From Pseudoips prasinana (lineage: Eukaryota > Arthropoda > Insecta > Lepidoptera > Nolidae), in contig OX621241.1 in assembly GCA_951640165.1 (NCBI GenBank), positions 13,273,001 through 13,337,000 of the forward strand: 64,000 nt of DNA. The letters run 5' to 3'. Positions within the stretch are counted from its first letter, which is position 1. Each line of letters starts with the position of its first letter. Made by a program: the position numbers and the translations under genes. Of the stretch, positions 1 through 11,890 are shown piece after piece. The notes under the pieces are model-generated. The model was given only the letters and a program-made list of their open reading frames with translations. It did no database searches and was not told where the DNA came from.

Positions 1-424
1 GTATACCTGTATGTAAGATCTGTTCATTATCATTATATATGTAAGAGTCGTAAAATCGCTAGCGAACAAATAGCAGTATTAAAACGATTTCCTCGCTACC
101 AAAACACGCTCGGCTAATGAGGTGGAATTTTTGGCACATTATTTGATAACGTTCGTTCCCGATAGTGTTTTCGGCTATCTGATTACCACTAGGCTATGGG
201 AAACTGATGGCATTAACGCGAAATAATTATACAGGTATCAGTTTGGAAAAAAATAGATAGATAAATGAAGTCTTTATTGAACACAAAAAATGGAAAAGGA
301 TATTAACACGATGGCCTTATCACTAAAAATAAAATACAGTAAAAGCGGATCTTCCTATTATCGTGGACCGGAATAGTAGGACCTGTAAATTTAATTAATA
401 TTACAAATTTAAATGACAATATAA
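1..424. other. No gene seen
   Basis: AT-rich DNA with no coding or repeat pattern I can identify. Confidence 0.5.
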
Positions 425-509
425 ACATCCTGGGACATTATTCACACACGCCTGCCTGATCTCAAACTAAGCAGAACTTGTACTACGGAAACCAGATAAC
501 CGATATACT

Positions 510-607
510 ACATATATCGTCGCCTGGTACCCATAGTACAAGCTTTGCTTAGTTTGGGGCTAGGATGATCTGTGTGAAATTGTCCCTAAATATTATTATT
601 ATTATTA
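510..607 (+). mobile_element. SINE family A, 3' half
   Basis: Only 'cgtcgcctggtacccatagt' onward plus the (ATT)n tail remain; it abuts a reverse fragment of family D (about 425-510). Confidence 0.7.
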
Positions 608-637
608 ACTTTTTTTTGTAAATACATTCTTATATTT

Positions 638-880
638 GACGGTCACCGTAGCCTAGTTGGTAGTGCTCCAGCCTACGACGCTGGTGGTCCTGGGTTCGAA
701 TCCCGGTAAGTGCAAATATTTGTGTGAAGAGCACGAATATTTGTTTCTGAGTCATGGATGTTTTCCATGTATATAAGTATTTATCTATGTATATCGTCGC
801 CTGGTACCCATAGTACAAGGTTTGCTTAGTTTGGGGCTAGGATGATCTGTGTGGCATTGTCCCTAGATATTATTATTATA
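638..880 (+). mobile_element. SINE family A (tRNA-derived), complete
   Basis: Head with pol III boxes (A-like TAGCCTAGTTGG, B-like GGTTCGAATCC), body 'gagcacgaatatttgtttctg', then 'cgcctggtacccatagtaca' and 'ttggggctaggatgatctg', and an (ATT)n tail. The head folds like a tRNA with a CTACGAA anticodon loop, close to tRNA-Arg(ACG). Confidence 0.85.
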
Positions 881-893
881 TATCATAGATGAT

Positions 894-3800
894 GGTCCCG
901 GGTATGACCTTGAACTGCCTCTATCGGTGGCTCTAGAATCTTAGGATTCATCAGAGGCCTACGATAGCATAGTTACTATCAGTACAGGATAGTAACTTAG
1001 AGCGGCGGCTGAAGAGTAGGCATAATTATGCATACCAACGGCGGCGCTCACAGGCCGAGTTAGCTAGCTTACTGTACGCTCACCGAGACGCAGGGGACGA
1101 GCACAAGTGAGCTATTTAGTCCGAGGGAGCATACCTGAAACAAAACCCCGATCCAAAGTGTTATCCGACCCGTGCTGAGGGATCCATGGCCAGAGGGTAT
1201 TCTGGTCGATAACGGAGGGTGTCTATGTTGGCGGTCATAGGACACAGCATGGATCCGCCTTACCCCCGTATAGGGCTCTGCGAGGGTGGACCGTTTAGTC
1301 CCTAATACTCGTGGGACGCAATGGAGATAAGAAATTTTAATCCTTTAAATGGCGGCGACGTGGTCCGCCACCCGTCACGTCTCGTTTCCCAGAGAGGCGA
1401 AAAGTGGTCAACGGAGAGCCGTTTTGCTACGTTGAATGTTGGAGGAGGAATAGAAGGTAAGATGGACGAACTATGTCAGCTGATGAGTGAAAAGCGGATC
1501 GATGTGTTGTGTGTGAATGAGACGAAGTGGAAAGAGTGTGATACTACAAACCACGGACTATACACGGCGTATTGGTCTGGAGTACCGAACACCACCCGAG
1601 CTTGCCAAGGTGTGGGTCTCATTCTTTCCACAAGTATGTCTGAGTGTGTGACTGAGTTCGAATGCGTGAATGCAAGAGTAATGTGGTTGAGAATGAAAGT
1701 TGGTATGACCCGTATCTTCCTAGTAGGAGTGTACGCTCCTGTAGATATGGGTGCAGTTGTAATACAGCGAGAACAAGAGGAAAGAAAGGCATTCTGGGAG
1801 ACCCTGAGAGATGTGTTGCGGTTAAGTCGGTATAATGAAAGAGTAATAATGTTAGGTGATTTTAATGGATGGGTTGGGGTAAAACGTGATGGTTTTGAAA
1901 GAGTACTAGGTCAATTCGGTGACGAGAGTGAGAATGAGAATGGGTACAGTCTGCTTGAGATATGTTTGGAATGGGGTCTTTGTGTTACAAATACTATGTT
2001 TGAACATAAAAGAATCCATACGTTTACACGAGAGAGGAAAAATGTGAGAAAGAGTATGATTGACTTCGTGATTGTAGATGAAAGACTGAGAAAGAATGTT
2101 CTAGACACAAGAGTCTATCGTGGGACCGCAATCCATACAGACTACTTTCTGGTAATGAGCCGAATAAGTGGTCTATTCAAAGGATGGCACCACCGAATCC
2201 CTGAGACTAAAAGTGTACTAGAGAGAATAAAAGTAGAGGAACTACAAGAGGAAGAAGTGGCAGATGAGTACAAAAGTAAGTTGGTTGAGAAGTTTGGGGG
2301 ATCTGAAGACATAAGAGAAGTAGAAGAGCTATGGAAGGTAGTCAAAGAAGGTGTGGTGAGTGTAGCTGGTGAAGTATGTGGTGTAATAAAGAGAAGAAGA
2401 GGAAGAAAGATGAAGAATATTTGGTGGGATAAAAGTGTACAAAAAGTTGTATGTGAAAAGAAGAAAGCGTGGTTAGACTGGCTAGCCACCAGAGCAAACG
2501 AACGAATGCATAAGGCGACGAATGAGGATATAGAAAGGGCCTGGAATAATTAAAGGAAAATGAAAGGAATTGTAAAGGATGTGGTGAACGAAAAGAAAAA
2601 TGAACAAAAGGATAATTTTGATAGAAGGTTGTCTAAGGATTTTCAGACGAACATTAAGTTTTTCTGGTAATCCGTTAGATCAGCAAGAGGCATAACTCAA
2701 ACCTCAGAACTGAAATCCATACGAGACCAAGATGGAAATATAGTGAAAGGGGAAGAATGCGTGTTAAAACGTTGGAAAGAGTATTTTGAAAGTTTGTATG
2801 AAAGAGGTGTAACAGAGAGTGAACGTAGTTCACTAAGTATAGACAAGAACAAATGTAAAGATGAAATTGGTATGGATGAGATTGTGAAAGCTATTAAGGG
2901 TATGAAATCAGGTATGTCACCAGGGTATGACAGGATAACTTCCGAGATGCTGAAGGCTGGACATGGCGTCATAGCGAGTCAGCTGTGCAGCCTTTCCAAT
3001 TTATGCTATACCACCGGCCAAGTGCCAAGTGATTGGTGCAAGGCTGTCATTGTACCTCTTTACAAAGGGAAAGGCTCACGGCAAGACTGTAAAAACTATA
3101 GGGGCATTAGTCTGCTCAGCGTCGTTGGTAAGTTGTATGCAAAAGTATTGGTTGAAAGAGTTGAGAAAGAAACCGATGCGAAAATATGGGATGCACGGGC
3201 GGGTTTTCGGGAAGGAATGGGATGCACGGATCAGGTCTTTTCTCTGCGAAGCATAGTAGAGAAGTTTATGGGCAAAAACCAAAGGGTCTACTGTGCCTTC
3301 GTAGACTTAGAAAAGGCCTACGATAGAGTGTTGAGGAATGAACTATGGTCGGTACTGTCCATGTATGGGTTGAACGACAACCTTGTTCAAGCACTGAAAT
3401 CTCTTTATAGGGATTCCAGAGCTTGCGTGAGGATTAACGGGTCATACACCGAGTGGTTTAGCATCCAAAAGGGTGTTAGACAGGGATGTGTAGCGTCACC
3501 GTGGTTGTTTAACCTATTCATGGATAGCTGTTTAAAAGATTTGAAAGAAAGTGAATGCGGTGTAAGGATGAATGAGTTACTCATCAAATGTCTGATTTAC
3601 GCTGATGATCAAGTTTTACTTGCATCATCGGCGGACGAGTTGCAGGTGATGGTAACAAATATGTATGAATCTTTTGAAAGGAAAGGGATGAAAATGAATG
3701 TAGGTAAGACGAAAGTAATGGTAATTGAGAGAGATGAATACACGACAGCGTGTGATATTGTGATTGGAGGAGAGAAAGTCGAACAGGTGAATGAGTTTGT

Positions 3801-4447
3801 ATATTTGGGAACTTTGTTTACGAGAGATGGGAAATATGAAAAATATATTGTTAGAAGAGTAAATGTGGGGAACAGAGTGAATGGGGCACTACACGCCTTT
3901 ATGAGTAGCCGGCAAGTATCAAAAAAGGCTCGACTAGCCGTGCACGATGGAGTGTTAGTGCCAACTTTAATGTATGGAAGTGAAAGTTGGGTATGGCAGA
4001 AAAAGAATGAAAGTAAAATAAATGCAGTGGAAATGAGAGCTCTGAGAAGTATGTGTGGTGTGACTTTGAGAGACAGAATTCGAAATACTGATGTAAGAGA
4101 GCGTTGTGGTGTGAAAGAGGATGTAGTCACAAAGATTGAAAAAGGCATGCTGAGATGGTTTGGCCATTTAGAAAGAATGAATGAAAGAAGATTGACAAAA
4201 GAAGTATACCTGGCCTGTGTGAATGGGACAACCGGAAGGGGAAGACCACGTCGAACATTCTCTGACCAAATTGAAGATGTTCTCAAGAAAGGGCAGGTCA
4301 GAAGTACCCTAAACCGGCGAGCATGTATGAAGAATATAATGACAGTAATCGAGGCTAAAGAAGTATGCAAAGATCGTGACAAATGGAAATCCGTTGTCTC
4401 TGCCTACCCCTCTGGGAAACAGGCGTGAGTCTATGTATGTATGTATG
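894..4447 (+). mobile_element. RTE-like LINE, full length, with 13-bp target site duplication
   Basis: The same 13 bases (TATCATAGATGAT) stand at 881-893 and 4448-4460, just outside the element, so both ends are defined and the 5' end is not truncated. It has a 5' UTR of about 430 bp, one endonuclease/RT reading frame (1321-4428) and a very short 3' end running into a (TATG)n-like tail, which is typical of RTE-type elements. It landed right after the (ATT)n tail of a SINE copy (638-880). The 5' UTR holds a small perfect hairpin (971-980 with 988-997). The clade is assigned from protein features, not by alignment. Confidence 0.85.
1321..4428 (+). pseudogene. RTE-like LINE ORF: AP endonuclease + reverse transcriptase, two in-frame stops
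   Basis: From the ATG at 1321 the frame would run 1035 codons to 4428 but is cut by TAA at 2551-2553 and TAA at 2668-2670; there is no frameshift. The endonuclease (about residues 35-280) shows N39, N-E-T-K-W (E67), G-D-F-N (179-182) and S-M-I-D-F (D248). The usual S-D-H end reads T-D-Y (274-275), so the catalytic His appears replaced by Tyr. The RT has S-P-G-Y-D near 2920, F-V-D-L-E-K-A-Y-D near 3300, G-V-R-Q-G-C near 3475 and Y-A-D-D at 3598-3609. A C-terminal R-W-F-G-H-L-E-R and G-R-G-R-P-R-R region follows, as in lepidopteran RTE/BovB-group proteins. Such EN domains are often annotated 'craniofacial development protein 2-like' in insect genomes. It is not functional as it stands. Confidence 0.85.
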
Positions 4448-4461
4448 TATCATAGATGATA

Positions 4462-4575
4462 TCACACTAAGACTCAGTACAAACAGACATGTTCACAAAT
4501 ATCTTTCCTGGGTGGGAATCAAAGCTACGACCTGCGGCGTAAAGGTAAGTATCTACCAACCACCCCAACCGGCCC
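4462..4575 (-). mobile_element. SINE family D head, minus strand
   Basis: Same segment as 51712-51850 with changes in the B box (gaatcaaagc). It was contiguous with the SINE on the other side of the RTE insertion. Confidence 0.6.
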
Positions 4576-4675
4576 GTCAAATGAAATATTAATACGAATA
4601 CATAGATTTAAAGCGTATATACCTATATTATAAACACAAATATATATCTACACCTACGTAGGTTTTAGGTATATG

Positions 4676-5066
4676 CAACATGTAACTTAATTAACGCACA
4701 TCCTCAAAATAGTTTGTTCAGAATCGTTTACTGAATCGATTTATATCATTTTTAATATAGGGAATTTTTTAATCCAAAATAATCAAAACTACGGAAATTA
4801 TTGTCATATTAACCCTTTACAGTCAAAACAAATTGAAATGGACCGTAAGTCAACGTAATAAGACGTTTAAAATCGCAGTTTATTTGTATTCATACAAATT
4901 CCATAATTCAATACAAAATAAAGAAAAATAATCTTTATTCCAAGAAACTAATTTAGTAAATAACAACGCATATACATATTAAATAAAAAATTCAGTGTGT
5001 CTTATGATTACAACATAATATTCTGATTGGGGTGATTGAGGGTGTGCGTTAATTACGTTCATGCTG
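4676..5066. mobile_element. MITE family 1, copy 1
   Basis: Left end CAACATGTAACTTAATTAAC, right end the inverted relative (GTTAATTACGTTCATGCTG), flanked by T/A bases. About 390 bp, non-coding, AT-rich. Four copies are in the window (4676, 49077, 55274, 63365). Confidence 0.75.
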
Positions 5067-5552
5067 TATAGGTGGATGAGTTTCAATTAAACTTAAGATT
5101 TTCCTATGTATCGCTCAAACGGAATAAAACATTTGCTAAGAAATTATTATAATCCAATAACGTTCCCGAAATGTTCATCAAATAGTCCGAATTCTCTTCT
5201 CAATCTTAATTAAGGATGTAAACAAACCAGACTGGGGTGACGTCAGCGTATAAATAAAGCCAAACAGCTTCTTCACGAAATATTCTTTACATATTTCTCA
5301 AAGTTTTGAGAATATTTGGCATCGTTGTTTCCGCGATGTTAAATTAAAATACTTGTGTACCCATCAGAATCTTACGGAACCAATCGTCGATCTTGTCATT
5401 GATAAAAGACTTTTATTCAAATTTTGTGCACCGATTACTGCGGGTGACAGATGTCATTTTATTGATCAAAATCGATGGCTACTGCTTTCAGGTCTAAATG
5501 TAGTTCTGGATAAAGTTATAGATCTACGTGTCACCATCAATAATCTATTTAT

Positions 5553-5738
5553 GTAACTGTGCTCCGATTTTTCACCCGCGTTAAACGTTATATAATATAT
5601 CCTATGTGTTATTCGGAAGTTTAAGCTATATTACTATGAAGTTTCATCAAAATCCGTTCGGTAGTATTGACGTGAAAGAGTAACAAACGTCCATACATTT
5701 ATTTTCATAAACTTTCGCATGTATAACATTATTAGGAT
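5553..5738 (-). mobile_element. Degenerate Lep1-type Helitron, minus strand
   Basis: Carries 'cacccgcgttaaacg', 'gtgaaagagtaacaaacgtc' and 'aactttcgcatgtataa' in reverse order of the Lep1 consensus seen elsewhere in this window. The 3' hairpin and CTAG are decayed. Confidence 0.55.
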
Positions 5739-6520
5739 CAATGTAAGTATGAATGTTCCCTATGGAAACAAAGAACAGTGATTTTATGAATATTTCAGAA
5801 AATCTTTATATTTGCCATTCTATCGTTAAGTATTTTTAATTTTATATCTAACTTGACGGTAAGATAAGCTTTATTAACATAAAATAAAATATGAGAGTTT
5901 TAAGCTTCGTAAAATTTATTCGAAATAATCTCCATCCCCTCCTGATTCTATAACATCAAACGTATCTTAATTACGTAAATTAATATTATAAACAGAAAAT
6001 GCTTTATTTATTCGTGTTATCTAATATTCTTTATTATTGATTAATAAATGAATGACTTTATGATCAAATATAAATTTCGATCTAATAATCTGATATTTGA
6101 ATTAATTCATAGAATTCATTTTGTGTACCAATTTAGAGTTACCAATTAGTTAACGCAGAACGAACTTTTCTAAACGCTATCCATATCAATTAGTCTCTCG
6201 GCGGAAATAAGGCATTAACCTAATGTAAAACTCAAAAATAAACTCAAAACATATTGCTTTAATTTATTATTTAGTCTGGGTTTATTTAGCTGACTGCAAA
6301 TCTATGGGCTATCTATTTATCTCTACTTGAGTTTACCTAACCTAAACTTACTTTAATTTGTTTTTATGTGTACTTTATAATGATACGATACCCGTGCGAA
6401 CATAAAATAAAAGGCAACACTTTCTTACCGCACGCTGGGAAAAATTGTTTCTTGTAAAACTCAATAATGTTCAAGATCATAGTGGATCGTAGAATCATTT
6501 GAGTAGGCATCTACTTACAG

Positions 6521-8115
6521 CACGTGTGTCGCAGCGATCTATGTTTTGCATCGCTACTTCTTCTCTCGCTTGTTTCGGATTGAACTATTCGTGAGATCCG
6601 GAAATATTTGTTCTGTGCCTGGATGTGTTTGGCGTCCGTAAAGGTATTGCACGTTTTAAAAGTCCCTTAGAATAGCTAGTTACTGCCCGTCAATTTTGAA
6701 TTACTACTGCACGTGTGTCACAGCGGTCAACGTATTTGTATCGCTACTTCTTCTCTCGCTTGTTTCGGATTGAACTATTCGTGAGATCCGGAAATAGTTG
6801 TTCTGTACCTGGGTGTGCTTGGTGTCCGTATATTGCACGTTATAAAAGTCCCTTAGAATAGCTAGTTACTGCCCGTCAATTTTGAATTACTACTGCACGT
6901 GTGTCACAGCGGTCAACGTATTTGCATCGCTACTTCTTCTCTCGCTTGTTTCGAATTGAACTATTCGTGAGATCCGAAAATAGTTGTTCTGGCCTGGGTG
7001 TGCTTGGTGTCCGTATATTGCACGTTTTAAAAGTCCCTTAAAATAGCTAGTTACTGCCCGTCAATTTGGAATTACTACTGCACGTGTGACACAGCGGTCA
7101 ACGTATTTGCATCGCTACTGCTTCTCTGTATTGTTTCAAGTTCGACTATACCTGTGATCCGCTCATACATTTTCTGTGCTGTTGTTGTGTCCATGAATTG
7201 CATGTTTTTAAAGTACCTCGGGATAGCTTGTTATAGCACGTGTGCCGCTGTGATCTATGATTTGCATCGCTACTACTTAATTGTCGTACTTCGGATGCAA
7301 CTATTCGTGTGTTCCTTTCATAGTTGTTCTGTGTCTGGGTGTGTTTTGTGTCGGTAAAGTGCATGTTTTTGATGTTTCCCGTGATAGCTAGTTACTGCAC
7401 GTGTGTCGCAGTGGTCAATGTATTTGCATCGCTATGAGTTTTCTTTCGTGTTTCAGGAGTCAACTATTCATGTAAGATGCCCGTGGATTGCATATTTTTT
7501 AAGTCCCACAAGATAGCTTGTTACAGCATGTGTGCCGCTGTGATCTATGATTTGCATCGCTACTACTTCCTTGTCGTGTTTCGGATGCAACTATTCGTGT
7601 GTTCCTTTCATAGTTGTTCTGAGTCTGGGTGTGCTTTGTGTCGGTAAATTGCATATTTTTAAAGTTCCTCGGGATAGCTAGTAATAGCACGTGTGCCGCT
7701 GTGATCTATGATTTGCGTCGATACTACTCTCTCGTGTTTCGGAATGAACTGTACAGTTTCCTCCGATACATTGAGCACCAGAGTTTTAGTTCTTAATAGT
7801 TTCCGCGAGAGGCGCTGGTGGTCAATGTATGGGAGGAAACTGTACGTGTGATCGTGTAAGTAAACTGCAGGAACTCGTGCTAGAGGCACCGGTAATAGTT
7901 GTCCTATATCTGGATGTTTTGTGTCCGTCAATTGCATGTTTTGTAAGTTATTTGGGATAGCTAGGTACTAGCATGTGTCGCAGCGGTCCATGTCATTGGA
8001 TGCGTACTACTTCTCTATCGTGTTTCAAGTTCAACTATTCGTGTGATCCGATTATAGTTATTCTGTGCTCTGTGGCCATGAATTTTGAGTTTGTACAGTC
8101 CCCGCGATGCTGCGA
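6521..8115 (+). repeat. Tandem array of nine SINE-derived units
   Basis: Units start CACGTGTGTCGCAGCGG-like at about 6521, 6710, 6896, 7081, 7237, 7398, 7527, 7688 and 7972. The first four are 185-189 bp and similar; later ones are 130-160 bp, and one gap is larger because of extra sequence around 7755-7880. Each unit keeps the SINE-like 'gtgtgtcgcagcggtc' head and 'gttgttctgtgtctgggtgtg..tgtccgtaaattgca' tail seen in the tRNA-SINE at 18497-18700, but the tRNA B box is gone. Confidence 0.75.
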
Positions 8116-9444
8116 TTTATGACACTAGTACCTCATATTTTTTACATTGAGCACGAAACATACCTCTATGTAACTAAATTAAACGCAGTAATTCGTCTAT
8201 AAATATAGCGTAACTTTGTAGAATAGCCAAATAGTTGCAGTGAACTTTCAAAGACATTATTGGGCTGTGCACCCGTAATAAATGACTGCGGAAACGATTA
8301 GTACCGGTCAATAGGCCACCGCCTGGCCACAAGCCAACATGGGATCCGTGACTTACGGCCACTAGTTCCATACAAAATCAATTTTATAGAAACCAATATC
8401 GTAATTCCTCTGTTTTACAAAACCTTCACTCGGAACCGTTGAAAGACCGACCCTCTCTACATATCACAGGTAGATACTATGCTTACAACTGTTGTTATAA
8501 AAATATTTACTACTACGATGTTTTTGTACTTTTCTCATCACAGACTTAAAATATCGATGTAGATATTCCAACACCACTCTCACCACTCTCGTCGTCGCTG
8601 GCTAATAAAGTGATTTGTTTGTACCCCACACAGCACATTCTCTGTTTTCCAGTCACGTTTACAATAAGGTTTAGCTCACTGATTGATAGAGAATTGTTAC
8701 AGCAGGAGTATTTCCACCAAACGTGCTGTAATATAGGTGAGCTTCGGGTGCTTATTGATACATTCTTTATCTGGATATTGGATTAGTGGGAACATTCAAG
8801 TTGTTTATTGTATGTTATTAGTTTAGTTGTAAATTAAATGCGTATGAACACGCTATAGTTTTTCTTAGCTTGTTCTTAGTCTTAATGGGTTCATTTTCTA
8901 AGTTTGGTCACATTAGAACCGGTGATAACTTTAATGCCCGACCGTTGTTATACAACTTCTAAGAGAACTCTTAAAAGATTTCCCTGCCTCCTAAATGAGC
9001 GCAGTCAAATTTCCTTTGGCAACTAATTTAAAATTTATTCTAGAAGAAGAAATACGTTTATTCGACAATAGACATACAAGACATTTACAAACAAAACTAA
9101 CTAAATACATATCAAAAACCAACAATAACATAGTTTAACACTATGCAATAGGTCAGGTATGTCCTGCCGAATGGGTCACCATCTCAGCATTTGCTGGGTT
9201 ACACCCAGCGCTGATCTTCCGTTGGTACTACATGCATTCGAACCATTATAACCTTCGCAAGCCCGGTGTTCACACAGGCCACTAGTAGGTACCTAAATCC
9301 TCATTGGACACTTCAAATCAGCTCATGATAAGTGCCGTGGGCGGCCTATGGGACGTTTGCAATAAAAACCTTTACGCCGATTTCCAATTGTATCATGAAG
9401 CTTTAAATTAAACAGCCGTCTAAAATTTTTTTGACTAAGTCATG
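8116..9444. other. No gene seen; possible old LINE tail
   Basis: Non-coding. 9045-9300 ('aatacgtttattcgacaata' through 'acacaggccactagtaggta') looks like a LINE 3' UTR in minus orientation but is not placed in a family. Confidence 0.4.
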
Positions 9445-9446
9445 TA

Positions 9447-9641
9447 CAGTCAGCACCAAAAGTCGATGAACAGAATATATATTTAACGGTACAGTTACGG
9501 CGTCAAATCAGGGTAATCTAATGATTATATTTAATGGATGTGCTGGCGTCTCCATTAAATATATCATTAGATTACCCTGATTTGACGCCGTAACTGTACT
9601 GTTAAATATACATTCTGTTCATCGACTTTTGGTGCTGACTG
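9447..9641. mobile_element. 195-bp mariner-type foldback MITE
   Basis: The element begins CAGTCAGCACCAAAAGTCGA, ends with its reverse complement, and is flanked by TA on both sides (9445-9446, 9642-9643). The arms (9447-9538 and 9551-9641) fill nearly all of it, with a 12-bp loop. CAGT ends with TA duplication point to the Tc1/mariner group. Confidence 0.85.
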
Positions 9642-9965
9642 TACCATTCAAGTCTCCAGAATCGTTCTCCCCCATAAGCACTATCGTCCTAGGAACGTCT
9701 TAGACAATCCGGAAAATGATATAATGCCTTACCTAGAATAAGTCATGGCTATTAGACATCGTCCTAACGTAGAATAACAATTGTAAACACATCCGAAAAC
9801 ACGACCCTCTCATGCTTCTTCACGTCAGTAACTCTCCTGAGACGAGATTTGTACCCCAAAGAGGGTAAAAAACAATGAGGTCCGACATAATAATATTGAA
9901 TTCTTACCTTATTTCAGACAGAACCTTTCAGACACGATGTAGTAAAACATATTGGAAGCTATATA

Positions 9966-10212
9966 TAATAATAATATCTAGGCACTATGTCACACAGATC
10001 ATCCTAGCCCCAAACTAAGCAAAGCTTGTGCTATGGGTACCAGGCGACGATATACATACTTATATAGATAAATAAATACTTATATACATAGAAAACATCC
10101 ATGACTCAGAAACAAATATTCGTGCTCATCACACAAATATTTGGATTCGAACCCAGGACTACCAGCTTCGTGGGCAGGAGCACTACCAACTAGGCTACGG
10201 TGATCGTCATAT
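9966..10212 (-). mobile_element. SINE family A, minus strand
   Basis: Reverse copy with (AAT)n at 9966-9977, body and tRNA-like head (B box around 10142-10152, partly decayed). Confidence 0.8.
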
Positions 10213-11890
10213 ATATCAATAAAAATAATTAAACGAATAAGCTATTCAACAGCATCAATTTCATTAATGAACTGTTACTTCTTAATGACAAATAAAATAT
10301 ATAAATATATAGCTGTACATACTAATCTCAATATTTAGAAAATGATTATGGAATAGAAGAAATTTTTGCCGTTATTTTTCGCATCATATCCTGTAATGTA
10401 TATTTAAATAAGATCTAAATACGACCTTTGTTCACAAAAATAAATAAAATATAATGAATTCTCTTCGCCCAACAATGACGAGGTCGTAAATATTTATACA
10501 GAATTCAACGAGAAATTAACATTTTCATAATTATTTCTGTAAGATAAGTCCAATACGGGTCCCTTTTATTATGCTTCTCTCCTGTTCCGTTCTCTCGTGT
10601 TTCCATGTTTCGAATAAGTACACAGTCGAGATACGAAAATTTAATATATTTTTTAGTTTAATGCATGTACTAGGAATTTACATCGACTAGCAATAAAACA
10701 AAAACTCATAGCATAGTCAAGAATCATAGGTATCCAATATCCATCTAAGGGAAATTTCATGCTCTAACTTTGATATCCTTCCGATACCCCAACATGGATA
10801 ACCATGTGGTTTTATTATATGTCCTAGCTATGTAAAATATAACATTTACCAGTTATTAAAAGCAAATGGGAGTATTAAACTTTCTAGCACTGCACTTGCA
10901 AAACCACAAAACGGACATAATCTCATAAATTGGTCATCTGGGGGAGGTTAAATACCATACAGGTCACGTTTCTTGAGTAAATATGTTTGTTCATATACCA
11001 CGAGAGGCAATGAGCAAAAATTCCCATTTTGGAGCCTTAGCGTATGATATACATATGTACATCAACGCGGGTTTCGCACGTTCCATAGACAAATAACTAC
11101 GTTTTTGTGCAATATTTAGGTACGTAAACACAATAAACTGCAGTCATTTTAGAAAAAATATACTTTTTACGTCTAATGTTTATATATGATAAATAATAAA
11201 ATAAAATAAATAAATAAAAAAGGTTTTTATTCACGTAGACTTTAAAAAAGCGCTTGTAAATAGACAGAACATGTTTGTAGTAATATAGTTGTATACATTA
11301 GATATTATTTCTAGTAACATAGATATTTAGGTACATCTTGTATGAAAACATTTATAAAATTTATTTTATTACAGAAATGATATTTAGCTAGCTCGTATCA
11401 AGTTATTGTCAAGAGATTATGTTTAATTATCTAGTTTAAGTCTAATATTTTTACTACATATTGTCAATGGTTCTGTCTATATTAAAGGTATTATTATTAT
11501 GACGGACCTTGTGTTAATAACGACGGTCGCGCTTTAATGCTACCACCGGATCCAATGCGCCCCAACTGAGAAGACCCAGCGAAACAAACTCAGTGGGTTC
11601 ATCTACTACCGGTTTCAACACGACCCAGTTGAGACGGTCCGGCGAAACATACTCAAGCGGGCATGAACACGGGATTTGGTCCAATTAGAGTAATTATTTA
11701 GTAGGCAAACACAATATATGCTCGATCGGTTGTCTGAATGCTTATTATTTTAGATTATATTTAGGTATACAAAAGAAAAACTTCGAAACAATAACATTAT
11801 TCATTTTGAGACAGAGTCAATAATTTTAAATTAAGTATATGATAGCAATCATTTACAGATAGTTCACGTAACACAGCAGATCAGTCATGT

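Noticed and set aside
638..720. tRNA gene call for the SINE A heads
   Set aside because: Box A and B match, but the body and (ATT)n tail follow directly and several copies share them, so these are SINEs and not tRNA genes.
3609..4382. 257-codon minus-strand open frame
   Set aside because: Shadow of the RTE reverse transcriptase on the opposite strand; composition follows the complement of the real ORF.
6521..8115. CRISPR array
   Set aside because: Units are long, contiguous and diverged with no spacers; the DNA is eukaryotic.
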